A stretch of 64,000 nt of DNA from Xanthomonas prunicola (GTDB lineage: Bacteria > Pseudomonadota > Gammaproteobacteria > Xanthomonadales > Xanthomonadaceae): positions 496,001 through 560,000 of the forward strand of contig NZ_PHKV01000001.1 of NCBI RefSeq assembly GCF_002846205.1. Direction: 5' to 3'. Below are positions 27,914-36,163 of this stretch, in pieces. The notes beneath the pieces are model-generated. The model was given only the letters and a program-made list of their open reading frames with translations. It made no database searches and had not been told where the DNA came from. Both the position numbers and the translations under genes were made by a program. The stretch's first letter is position 1, and each line of letters begins with the position of its first letter.

Positions 27914-27941
27914 GTGGCGACAGCCGTGACGCTGTCGCCAC
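27914..27941. terminator. Perfect 11-base-pair hairpin between convergent genes
   Basis: GTGGCGACAGC and GCTGTCGCCAC flank a 6-base loop. It stands 23 bases after the small gene and 6 bases after the end of the RebB-like gene on the other strand, so it can serve both directions. No T-run is present. Confidence 0.75.
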
Positions 27942-27947
27942 AGGCAG

Positions 27948-28277
27948 TTACTTCGCAGTGTCGAACGACTTGAGCACGGTGAGCAGACTATTCGGATTGT
28001 CTGCGGCACCGCCTTGCACAACGTTCTCGACATCTGCCGCGCAAGTGCGCGTATCGACACCGTAGGTCTGCATCACGCCCTGATTGGTGGCCGCCTGCGC
28101 CAAGGTATTTTGCTGCTGCTGTGCAGAGAGCGCATTCTGGAACAGGATGCCGCCCGAATGGGCCACGCTCTGGTAAATCGAACTCATCGCAAACGCTGGC
28201 GCTTGGCCAATGATCTTGACGTTGGTCTGCGTGACGGCATCGGTGATCTGCGGATCGACTGTGGTTGGGAAAGCCAT
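27948..28277 (-). CDS. RebB-family R-body (killing trait) protein
   Basis: 109 residues from the ATG at 28277, with AGGAG 8 bases upstream. It begins MAFPTTVDPQITDAVTQTNV and continues KIIGQAPAFAMSSIYQS, LSAQQQQNTLAQAATNQG, the pattern of RebB-like structural subunits of refractile bodies: an N-terminal ITDAVTQxNVK segment, a small-residue helix, then a Gln/Asn-rich helix. R-bodies are coiled protein ribbons that unroll, known from Caedibacter and later from Azorhizobium. Usually several reb paralogues occur together; only one is seen here. It lies between two effector genes. The family call is from sequence pattern; whether it forms ribbons is unknown. Confidence 0.75.
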   Translation of the reverse strand: MAFPTTVDPQITDAVTQTNVKIIGQAPAFAMSSIYQSVAHSGGILFQNALSAQQQQNTLAQAATNQGVMQTYGVDTRTCAADVENVVQGGAADNPNSLLTVLKSFDTAK

Positions 28278-28739
28278 CAATGCACTCCTGAGTGAACGGA
28301 TGCACGCGGTCTGCGTCGTGCCGGCCAATCGGCGCTAACAACTCATCGCGGTTGTTTCCCCGCAGCGCCGCGCCGACAGCCACCACACCACCGCCCCTGT
28401 GCCATCCCGATAGCGGCGGGCGTGCGCGTCACTCGCTCCTCGCGTTGCCACTCTTCGGTGCGCGTAGCGGCATCAGTGCGATCGTGCACGCGGGCGCAAT
28501 GCTGCTGAGCAATCTGCTGCAGTGAAGGCCGTCCCTAGGCAGCGCGCTTGGCGATGGCCGTGCGCACCAGTCGCCGGGGTCAGGCTGGTGCAGGCCAGCC
28601 CGTACAACCGGGAAGCAAGCAGCCGCACCGCCTTGCGTCGGGCAATGCAGTTCGACCAAGCCGCCTCGACGGACAGGGCACCTAGTATTTCATAGATAAT
28701 AAATAGGTCTTTTTACCGCCCGCACAGGACTGGACCACG
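28278..28739. other. Intergenic region with an AT-rich island
   Basis: Divergent spacer of about 460 bases between the RebB-like gene and the sialidase-fold gene. Most is GC-rich and holds no gene with a ribosome site. At about 28682-28714 there is a sharply AT-rich patch including GATAATAAATAG, the likely promoter area of the following gene. No PIP box was found for either gene. Confidence 0.5.
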
Positions 28740-29900
28740 ATGCTTCCGCCACGCCTGCTGAGCCACCTCGTTGCAAGCCTTGTTGCGAGCCTGGGTGCGT
28801 TTGCTGCACAGGCGCAATCGCCTGAATTGCCGGTCTCGCCGATCGTGCTCAGCGAGTTCATCGCCGACCCGGCCCCGACACCTCAAGCACACGCGTCAAC
28901 GCTGCTGGAAACGCGCGACGGTCACCTGCTGGCCGCCTGGTTCGGCGGCGCGCACGAGGGTGCGGCCGATGTCGGTATCTGGCTGAGTCAGCGCGGCTCA
29001 CAACAGTGGCAGATACCGCGTCGCATCGCCGATGGCGCACATGCGGGAACCGATGGCGCTGCGGTGCCGGCATGGAATCCGGTGTTGTTTCAATCGGCCA
29101 CCGGGCCGGTGCAGCTGTACTACAAGCTCGGACCCAATCCGCGCCAATGGTGGGGGCTACGCAGCGTCTCCACGGATGATGGCGCGCACTGGTCGCCACC
29201 GCAGCGCTTGCCCGACGGCATTCTCGGGCCGATCAAGAACAAACCGGTGCAGTTACCCAACGGCCGCATCCTGGCGCCAAGCAGTAGCGAAGACCGCGGC
29301 TGGCGCGCGCACCTGGAATGGAGCGACGACGACGGCGCGCACTGGCAGCGCGGCATGCCGTTCAACGATGCAAACGTGATCGGCGCGATCCAGCCCAGCC
29401 TGCTGCTGTATCCGGATGGACGCCTGCAGGCGCTCGGCCGCAGCCAGCAGAACAAACTCTTCAGCACGTTCTCCAGCGACGGCGGCCTGCATTGGCAGCC
29501 GATGCGATTGCTGGATGTAGAAAACCCCAACTCCGGCACCGACGCAGTGATGCTGCGCGATGGCCGCGCCCTGCTTGTCTACAACCCCGGCATCGCCGGC
29601 AAGCAGTGGTGGGATGGTCGCGGTACGCTTGCGGTGGCGCTATCGACCGATGGCGTGCATTGGCAGCGCGTACTCACCCTGGAAAACAGCGAAAAAGACG
29701 AGTTCTCCTATCCGGCGGTGATCCAGACCCGCGATGGTCTGGTGCACATCAGCTACACCTGGAAGCGCCGACGGATCAAGCATGTGGTGCTCGATCCCAC
29801 GCGGTTCGGCGCGTGCAGCCCCTGCCAGGCGCCCGCCCCCGCAACGCTGTCTGAGCGCTGCACAACGGCATGCAGCCACGCTGGCAATCCTTCGTCATGA
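28740..29900 (+). CDS. Secreted sialidase-fold (BNR) glycosidase-like protein
   Basis: 386 residues with a Sec signal (LVASLVASLGAFAAQAQS). The body is a six-bladed propeller of the sialidase superfamily. Asp-box-like repeats (STDDGAHWS, SDDDGAHWQ, SSDGGLHWQ, STDGVHWQR) are evenly spaced, and WFGGAHEG, LGPNPRQWWG, GPIKNKPVQLPNGRILAP and YNPG match a group often annotated as exo-alpha-sialidase. Plants have little sialic acid; related enzymes act on Kdo or Dha of rhamnogalacturonan II, or on other sugars, so the substrate is open. After residue 360 the tail is Cys/Ser/Ala-rich and looks disordered. Its stop codon lies inside the PIP box of xopL. Confidence 0.75.
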   Translation: MLPPRLLSHLVASLVASLGAFAAQAQSPELPVSPIVLSEFIADPAPTPQAHASTLLETRDGHLLAAWFGGAHEGAADVGIWLSQRGSQQWQIPRRIADGAHAGTDGAAVPAWNPVLFQSATGPVQLYYKLGPNPRQWWGLRSVSTDDGAHWSPPQRLPDGILGPIKNKPVQLPNGRILAPSSSEDRGWRAHLEWSDDDGAHWQRGMPFNDANVIGAIQPSLLLYPDGRLQALGRSQQNKLFSTFSSDGGLHWQPMRLLDVENPNSGTDAVMLRDGRALLVYNPGIAGKQWWDGRGTLAVALSTDGVHWQRVLTLENSEKDEFSYPAVIQTRDGLVHISYTWKRRRIKHVVLDPTRFGACSPCQAPAPATLSERCTTACSHAGNPSS

Positions 29901-29915
29901 TGACGATGGCTTCGC
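29891..29915 (+). promoter_or_regulatory. PIP box (HrpX site) of xopL
   Basis: TTCGT-N15-TTCGC, a full consensus match, 70 bases before the xopL start. It overlaps the last codons of the sialidase-fold gene. A possible -10 (CATCGT) begins 34 bases downstream, slightly farther than the usual 30-32. Confidence 0.85.
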
Positions 29916-29985
29916 TCCTCGGGATTCGCCAGTCGCGTTGCATGCCGATCATCGTCATTGAGCGACAGCCAAGACGAGGAACGCG

Positions 29986-31971
29986 ATGCGACGCGTCGAT
30001 CAACCACGCCTGCCGGACACGCCTGTAGGACAGCCGGAGCAGAATGCGTCCAGTGCAGATGCGCCCGCGCGCACTGTCCCACCTGCACACCCCGTACCCG
30101 AGCGCCCTACCGGCATGCTCGGCGGCCTGACCAGATATGTGCCTGGTCACCGGTCTGGGCGTCCGCCAGCAACGCCTGCCGCTGCCGAGACCTCTCGCCG
30201 GCCAGCCACATCCGCTCGGCCTCTTGCCTACGGCGGACCCGGCAGCGCCGCGCGGATGAACGAGGCGGCTGGAACTCCTTCGCAGACGCTGCAATTGCCA
30301 CAGCTCAGCGACATAGAGCGCTCTCGCTTTCACTCCGTCACGACCGATTCGCAGGCCTTGCGGCCGGTGCGCCCCCGCGTGCCATCGACCGTGGGCGCTT
30401 CACCATTACGGCGCTCTACAGCGCTTACCCCGTACCGTGACGTCCTGTCGCAATGGCGACGACACTACAGCGCAGATCGCAATCGCTGGCACAGCGCGTG
30501 GCGCCAGGCCAACAGCAACAACCCGGAGGTCGAGACACGAACAGACCGGGCGCTGAAGGCAACAGCCGACATGCTGGAGGACGCGACGCTACCGGAGCGG
30601 GTAGCGGTGGAGCTGCGCTCAGTTCCCCTTCCGCGATTTCCCGACCAGGCATTCCGTCTGTCTCATCTGCAGCACATGACGATCGACGCGGCGGGGTTGA
30701 TGGAGCTCCCGGACACCATGCAGCAATTTGGGGGCCTGGAAACACTGACGCTTGCACGCAACCCGCTTCGCTCGCTCCCCCCATCCATCGCAAGCCTCAG
30801 TCGATTACGCGAGCTCTCCATCCTCGCCTGCCCGGAATTGACGGAACTTCCCGAACGCCTGGCGAGCACCAATGCCTCCGGCGAGCACGAGGGCTTGGTC
30901 AACCTGCGGAGACTGCAGTTGGTGCAGACCGGGATCACATCGCTTCCGGCTTCCATCACCAGCCTGCAAAATCTGAAAACCCTACAGATACGCAACTCCC
31001 CGCTGTCCGCCCTTGGCCCGGCCATCCATCGACTGCCAAAGCTGGAGGAGCTTGATTTGCAGGGCTGCACAGCGCTGCGCACCTATCCGCCGATTTTCGG
31101 CGGCAGTGCGCCATTGAAGCGACTGAATCTGAAAGACTGCAGCAACCTGCTCACGCTGCCGCTGGACATTCACCGCCTGACGCAGCTCGAAGAACTCGAT
31201 CTGCGAGGCTGCGTCAATCTCTCCAGACTGCCCTCGTTGATCGCCCAATTACCTGCCAGTTGCATCATCCTGGTGCCGCCGCATCTACAAGCGCAACTGG
31301 ACCAATATCGTCCGCCTGCGCGCCCCGCCGAACCAGAGCGAACTGGCCCGACCGCTCCAGGTCTCTCGCCCCCTGTTCCCGGCAATCGAGCCAGGGCATC
31401 CTCTTCGGGGACCACCACCGAACTGCTTCCTGCGCTTGCGCTCGAACGCATCGAAGACACCGCACAGACCATGCTGAGCACTGTCATTGATGAGGAAAGA
31501 AATCCCTTTCTGGAAGGTGCCCCCTCCTATCTTCCAGAAAAGCGCCCGCCCGACACTCCAACCACCTTCGGCCAGATTCCGGTATTGCAGAAAATGCTGG
31601 AAGAAAGCAGGGATCGCCATTTCCTGAAACGGGTGAGCGACATGGCAGGCCCATCCCCCAGAGTCGAAGACCCGAGCGAGGAAGGCCTCAGCCGCCACTA
31701 CACGAACGTCAGCAACTGGAAGGCGCAGAAGAGCGCCCACCTGGGCATCGTCGATCATCTGGGGCAGTTCGTTTATCACCAAGGAAGCCAGCTCGACGCA
31801 GCGACGCTGGCAAAGGCGGTCCAGATGTGGAAGACCCGGGAGCTGATCGTCAACGCACACCCGCAAGACCGCGCACGCTTCCCCGCTTTCACGCTGCACA
31901 TTCCCGAGCAAGTCAGCGATGACTCCGATGACGAACGGCAAGCAAGCTCGGAACCTTCACGCCTTCAGTAG
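29986..31971 (+). CDS. xopL: Type III effector XopL, LRR E3 ubiquitin ligase
   Basis: 661 residues, start supported by ACGAGGA 5 bases upstream and by the PIP box. Residues 1-135 are Pro/Ser/Arg-rich and disordered (secretion and translocation signal). A helical linker follows, with RDVLSQWRRHYSADRN near 150. Leucine-rich repeats of about 23 residues span roughly 226-424 (LRSLPPSIASLSRLREL, LEELDLQGC, LKRLNLKDC, LEELDLRGC), of the plant-like type. After a Pro-rich hinge comes the C-terminal domain (about 470-640), which in XopL of X. euvesicatoria has the XL-box fold with E3 ligase activity. That protein suppresses plant immunity and affects autophagy. Order and length agree with XopL. Confidence 0.92.
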   Translation: MRRVDQPRLPDTPVGQPEQNASSADAPARTVPPAHPVPERPTGMLGGLTRYVPGHRSGRPPATPAAAETSRRPATSARPLAYGGPGSAARMNEAAGTPSQTLQLPQLSDIERSRFHSVTTDSQALRPVRPRVPSTVGASPLRRSTALTPYRDVLSQWRRHYSADRNRWHSAWRQANSNNPEVETRTDRALKATADMLEDATLPERVAVELRSVPLPRFPDQAFRLSHLQHMTIDAAGLMELPDTMQQFGGLETLTLARNPLRSLPPSIASLSRLRELSILACPELTELPERLASTNASGEHEGLVNLRRLQLVQTGITSLPASITSLQNLKTLQIRNSPLSALGPAIHRLPKLEELDLQGCTALRTYPPIFGGSAPLKRLNLKDCSNLLTLPLDIHRLTQLEELDLRGCVNLSRLPSLIAQLPASCIILVPPHLQAQLDQYRPPARPAEPERTGPTAPGLSPPVPGNRARASSSGTTTELLPALALERIEDTAQTMLSTVIDEERNPFLEGAPSYLPEKRPPDTPTTFGQIPVLQKMLEESRDRHFLKRVSDMAGPSPRVEDPSEEGLSRHYTNVSNWKAQKSAHLGIVDHLGQFVYHQGSQLDAATLAKAVQMWKTRELIVNAHPQDRARFPAFTLHIPEQVSDDSDDERQASSEPSRLQ

Positions 31972-32074
31972 ATGGCAAACGCGCCATGCGCAGCGGCCAG
32001 CCGAGCATCGCCGTGATCGTGCTTTAGCAAGTCAGGCAGCGCCTACGCTGTCCGAGCGACCCATTGCGCACGTT

Positions 32075-32806
32075 TCACGCTTGCTGCAACGCGTCCACCA
32101 TCCGTTGTACCCGCACGATATCGGTCCGCTGGTAGTCCCCGCCCAGATCGCGGATATACGGGTGCGGCGAAGTCACCTGGGCGGCGATCATGCCGCGCGC
32201 CGAGGCATGAAATTCGTGGGCGCCGGTGTGCTGCCGGACGGTGCGGATGTTGTGCTCGGAAAGCCCGGCACCGGGCATGATGCCGATGCGCCCGCCTGCC
32301 TGCCGCACCAACGCGGCGATGATGTCGACCCCCTCCAGCGCACTCGCACGTGCGCCCGAGGTCAGCACCCGCTCACAGCCCAGCGCGATTGCATCTTCCA
32401 GCACCAGTGACGGGTCGGCACTGACATCGATCGCCCGATGAAACGTCACCCCCAACGACCCCGCTGCTTCGATCAACACACGCATCGTCGGCAGATCGAC
32501 CTGCCCATGCCGGTCCAGCGCGCCCAGCACTACCCCATTGCAGCCAAGCCGCACGCACTGCTCCACATCGCGGCGCATCACCTCGACCTCGGCAGCGTCG
32601 AACACGAAGTCGCCCACGCGTGGACGAATCAGCACATAGAGCGGAATCCGCAGACGCTCGCGCACCACTGCCAATGTGCCGAACGACGGCGTCAGTCCGC
32701 CGCCATCCAGCCCGCCACACAGCTCCACGCGCATCGCGCCGCCTGCTTGCGCGGCCAACGCCGAGGCCACCGAATCGGCGGCCACTTCCAACCCCAATGC
32801 GCTCAT
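32075..32806 (-). CDS. cutC: Copper homeostasis protein CutC family
   Basis: 243 residues. TIM-barrel CutC pattern: MSALGLEVAADSVASALAAQAGGAMRVELCGGLDGGGLTPS at the start, PLYVLIRPRVGDFVFDAAEVEVM, GCNGVVLGAL, TFHRAIDVSADP, LTSGA, and IMPGAGLSEHNI. The family was first tied to copper tolerance, but the biochemical role is unclear. The start codon overlaps the stop of the glycosylasparaginase gene (ATGA at 32803-32806), so the two are co-translated. Its end converges with xopL 103 bases away. Confidence 0.88.
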   Translation of the reverse strand: MSALGLEVAADSVASALAAQAGGAMRVELCGGLDGGGLTPSFGTLAVVRERLRIPLYVLIRPRVGDFVFDAAEVEVMRRDVEQCVRLGCNGVVLGALDRHGQVDLPTMRVLIEAAGSLGVTFHRAIDVSADPSLVLEDAIALGCERVLTSGARASALEGVDIIAALVRQAGGRIGIMPGAGLSEHNIRTVRQHTGAHEFHASARGMIAAQVTSPHPYIRDLGGDYQRTDIVRVQRMVDALQQA

Positions 32807-33867
32807 GCTGCCGGCTCGCTGGTGTAATGGCTCTCACCAGGCACCAACAGATCCTGCCGCTGCGCGTCGCACACCGCGTAACTGAAGCCCTTCTGGATCG
32901 CGAACGCACCCACTTCGCCACGCTTGTTCATCGCCAGGAACCCGACCTGCAATGTGCGCGTCAGCTCTGGCTTGCGACGGATCAGCCGCATCACCACCTC
33001 TCGGCACGCATCGGCGGGCGACTTGCCCTGCCGCATCATTTCCACCACCGCAAAGCTACCGACATTCCGGATCACTTCTTCGCCAACACCGGTCGAGGTT
33101 GCGCCGCCTACTTCGTTATCTACGTACAAGCCCGCCCCGATGATCGGGCTGTCGCCCACGCGCCCGTGCATTTTCCACGCCATGCCGCTGGTGGTGCATG
33201 CACCGGACAGATTGCCGTGCGTATCCAGCGCCAGCATGCCGATGGTGTCGTGATTGTCCTTACCACCAGGCAACTTGGCATCACGCCAGGCACGGTTTTC
33301 GACGTTGGCTTCCGGCGAATATTTGGAGGTCTTCAACCACTGCTTCCAGGCCGCTTCCGAGCTTGGGGTCAGCAGCTTGGTCTTCGGAAAGCCCTGCTCC
33401 AACGCAAACTGCCGCGCGCCATCGCCGACCAACATCACGTGCGGCGTCTTCTCCATCACCGCGCGCGCCACCGAAATGGCATGCACCACATCTTCCAGCG
33501 CTGCCACCGCGCCGCAATTGCCCAGGTGATCCATGATGCAGGCGTCCAGCGTCACCCGCCCGTCGCGGTCCGGATAACCACCCAGGCCAACAGTGGGATT
33601 GGTCGGATCCGCTTCCGGTACGCGCACACCCGCTTCCACGGCATCGAGCGCGATACCACCGCCGCTGAGAATCTTCCACGCCTCCTGATTGGCGGCAATA
33701 CCGAAATCCCAGGTGGAAATCACCCGCGCCGCACCCCGCGGCAGCGCCGTCTGCCGCACGCCCGGCGTGGCGCCCACCGCGGCTTGCGCACGTGCGCCCC
33801 AGCCGGCCAGGCCGGAGGCGATCGCGCCCAGCGTGGCGCTCTTGAGAAAGTGACGACGTTGAATCAT
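32803..33867 (-). CDS. Glycosylasparaginase (N4-GlcNAc-asparaginase), Tat-exported
   Basis: 354 residues from the ATG at 33867, with GGAG 8 bases upstream. The N-terminus is a twin-arginine signal (QRRHFLKSATLGAIASGLAG). It is an Ntn hydrolase: the precursor would cut itself before T208 in NHDTIGMLALDTHG, freeing the catalytic Thr. GACTTSGMAWKMHGRVGDSPIIGAGLY and DNEVGGATSTGVGEEVIR match bacterial glycosylasparaginase rather than plant-type isoaspartyl peptidase. The reaction splits GlcNAc-Asn into aspartate and 1-amino-GlcNAc, the last step of glycopeptide breakdown. It lies about 8 kb from the nix genes on the opposite strand and is co-translated with cutC. Export to the periplasm fits a role after the nix hydrolases. 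Confidence 0.88.
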   Translation of the reverse strand: MIQRRHFLKSATLGAIASGLAGWGARAQAAVGATPGVRQTALPRGAARVISTWDFGIAANQEAWKILSGGGIALDAVEAGVRVPEADPTNPTVGLGGYPDRDGRVTLDACIMDHLGNCGAVAALEDVVHAISVARAVMEKTPHVMLVGDGARQFALEQGFPKTKLLTPSSEAAWKQWLKTSKYSPEANVENRAWRDAKLPGGKDNHDTIGMLALDTHGNLSGACTTSGMAWKMHGRVGDSPIIGAGLYVDNEVGGATSTGVGEEVIRNVGSFAVVEMMRQGKSPADACREVVMRLIRRKPELTRTLQVGFLAMNKRGEVGAFAIQKGFSYAVCDAQRQDLLVPGESHYTSEPAA

Positions 33868-34363
33868 GTGGGCAACTCCATGATGGAAACGAGTGAACGC
33901 GCAATGCGGCACCAGCCTTCCATCATGCGGCAGCGTCGCGTGCGGATAAACCTTCTTGCGGCGTTGTCGCATGCGGATCCGTGCACAACCGTCGCTTGGC
34001 TGGGCCAATCCTGTCCCGGCCGCTGTGTGTCCGATGCATGGATCGAGCTGGCGGCGGCCAACCAAAAGCACCATGCGCAGCCGCGCTGGATCAGGGGATG
34101 AGGCAGCCACGGCCGTCCTCTTGTTCGCACCCTCTCCGGCGCCCCCCCCTTTCTCCCGGTGGGAGAAGGGACTGCACGCGAGACGGTTTGGAGCGAGAGA
34201 TCGGCGGCGTTGCCGCAACCACGCATGGTCGGCAAAAAAATTTCCTTCCGGTTTAACCCCATTCGCTGCGCTGGCCCGTTTCACTGACAGAGGCGCAGTG
34301 CACGGCGACCTCGGGCTGTTCGGTTGTTCATCCATCCCATCTTCGCCACGCAAAGGATTTCCC
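33868..34363. other. Divergent intergenic region
   Basis: About 500 bases between the glycosylasparaginase gene (-) and the vWA lipoprotein gene (+). It contains one intergenic repeat at about 34131-34170 and a run of seven A near 34225. The lipoprotein frame is open farther upstream, but that stretch crosses the repeat and has no signal peptide, so it is not counted as coding. Confidence 0.5.
34131..34170. repeat. Dispersed intergenic repeat, degenerate unit
   Basis: CCTCTCCGGCGCCC then TTTCTCCCGGTGGGAGAAGGG. It shares the TCTCCCG/GGGAGA hairpin core of the other copies; the flanking GGATGAGGC half lies just upstream at about 34096. Confidence 0.55.
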
Positions 34364-36163
34364 ATGTCCCGTCGCAGCCTCATTGCGCTCGCCTTGTTGC
34401 TGAGCGCCTGCTCGCACGAACCCACTGCATCGCCCGACGAGCCGTCACCCACCGAATCCCCGCCAGAACCCGCGCAACCGCAGCAACCTGACCAGACCAC
34501 CCAGCTCCCGGAAACCAAGCCGCAGGCTCAGCGCGCAGTCGCTGCCCCCGCGCATACATTGGAGCCGCCATCGGCGCCTAGCCCACCGCCGCCCCCCATC
34601 GAGGCGATGCCAGCGCCGATCAGCGCCGATAGCCTGTCACGTCAGGCACCAGCGGCCATGTTGATGGGGCATCGCCCGGTGCTCGATCACCGGATGCCGA
34701 TGCCACCGCTGATCCCCGCACCTGCCGAAGACCGGGAGCGCTATCAGCACATCGACGACAACGCCATCGTGCAGGCCGCGCAGCACCCCATCTCGACCTT
34801 CAGCATCGATGTCGACACCGGTAGCTACAGCAATGTGCGGCGCTTCCTCAGCGCAGGCAGCCTGCCGCCGGTGGATGCGGTGCGCGTCGAAGAATTGATC
34901 AACTACTTCCGCTACGACGATCCGGCGCCCACCAATGGAAAACCGTTCGCCGTGCGCACCGAACTGGCGACCACGCCCTGGAATCACGACAGCCTGCTGC
35001 TGCGCGTGGGCATCGCCGGCCGCGACATCGCCACCGCCGAGCTGCCGCCTGCCAACCTGGTCTTTCTGGTTGACGTCTCCGGCTCGATGGACGCGCCGGA
35101 CAAGCTGCCGCTGCTGCAGTCCTCGCTCAAACTGCTGGTGCGTCAGCTGCGCAAACAAGATCGCATCACCCTGGTGACCTACGCCGGCAACACTGCGGTC
35201 GTGCTGCCCCCCACGCCGGGCGATCAGCAGGGGCGTATCGTCGAAGCGATCGACGCCTTGCAATCGGGCGGGTCCACCGCTGGCGCCAGCGGGATCGAGC
35301 TCGCCTACAAAGCCGCGCAGCAAGGGTATCTACGTGGCGGCATCAACCGCATCCTGCTCGCCACCGATGGCGACTTCAATGTCGGCGTCACCAACTTCGA
35401 TCAGCTCAAGGGCATGGTGGCCGAAAAGCGCCGCTCCGGCGTCGCACTGTCCACCCTCGGTTTCGGCACTGGCAACTACAACGACACGCTGATGGAGCAA
35501 TTGGCCGATGCCGGCGACGGCGCGTACGCCTACATCGATACGCCGCTGGAAGCACGCAAGGTGCTCACGCACGAGCTAGGCGCAACGCTTGCCACCATTG
35601 CGCGCGACGTCAAGATCCAGGTGGAATTCAATCCGCAAACCGTCAAGGAATACCGCTTGATCGGCTACGAAAACCGTGCGCTGCGCGACGAGGACTTCAA
35701 TAACGATCAGGTCGATGCAGGCGACATCGGCGCCGGTCATACCGTCACCGCCTTGTACGAAATCACCCCCGTCAACGGCAACGCATCGGTCGACCCGCTG
35801 CGCTATGCCAGCGCTGCCCAGCGTCAGCCGGCGCGCGCCCTCTCCGGCGAGCTGGCGCACGTCAAACTGCGCTACAAACTGCCCGATGCACAGCGCAGCC
35901 AGCTGCTGGATACCGTGGTCCGCAGCAGTCAACGTAAGGCACTGAATGCCACCAGCGATGCCTTCCGTTTTTCTGCTGCGGTGGCCGGTTTCGGGCAGCG
36001 TCTGCGTGGCGGCAACCAGCTGCGGGGCTGGGATTATCCGCAGGTGCGTGCCCTGGCCGCCAACAGCCTGGGCGACGACCGCTTCGGCTATCGCGCCGAC
36101 TTCCTGCAACTGGTGCAGCAGGCCGACGCACTGAGCACCCGGCCGCTCGCCAATACCGACTGA
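34364..36163 (+). CDS. vWA-domain lipoprotein, YfbK-like
   Basis: 599 residues from the ATG at 34364. A short lipoprotein signal ends in LLSAC, lipid on C16. A long Pro/Glu/Ser-rich linker follows (about 17-105). Next is a YfbK N-terminal domain (STFSIDVDTGSYSNVRRFL, VRVEELINYFRYD). The von Willebrand A domain has its metal site in LVFLVDVSGSMDAPDK (near residue 235) and LLATDGDFNVG. A C-terminal domain of the DUF3520 type closes the protein. The function is unknown; such proteins sit at the envelope and bind partners through the metal site. Its stop overlaps the ATG of the next gene, pointing to an operon with the sigma factor. Confidence 0.85.
   Translation: MSRRSLIALALLLSACSHEPTASPDEPSPTESPPEPAQPQQPDQTTQLPETKPQAQRAVAAPAHTLEPPSAPSPPPPPIEAMPAPISADSLSRQAPAAMLMGHRPVLDHRMPMPPLIPAPAEDRERYQHIDDNAIVQAAQHPISTFSIDVDTGSYSNVRRFLSAGSLPPVDAVRVEELINYFRYDDPAPTNGKPFAVRTELATTPWNHDSLLLRVGIAGRDIATAELPPANLVFLVDVSGSMDAPDKLPLLQSSLKLLVRQLRKQDRITLVTYAGNTAVVLPPTPGDQQGRIVEAIDALQSGGSTAGASGIELAYKAAQQGYLRGGINRILLATDGDFNVGVTNFDQLKGMVAEKRRSGVALSTLGFGTGNYNDTLMEQLADAGDGAYAYIDTPLEARKVLTHELGATLATIARDVKIQVEFNPQTVKEYRLIGYENRALRDEDFNNDQVDAGDIGAGHTVTALYEITPVNGNASVDPLRYASAAQRQPARALSGELAHVKLRYKLPDAQRSQLLDTVVRSSQRKALNATSDAFRFSAAVAGFGQRLRGGNQLRGWDYPQVRALAANSLGDDRFGYRADFLQLVQQADALSTRPLANTD

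Noticed and set aside
28292-28525. A 77-codon open frame upstream of the sialidase-fold gene
   Set aside because: No ribosome site, Arg/Ser/Leu-rich, and it lies in the divergent spacer.
29950-29955. CATCGT as the -10 box of xopL
   Set aside because: It fits YANNRT but the 34-base distance from the PIP box is outside the usual 30-32, so it is mentioned only as a candidate and not listed as a feature.
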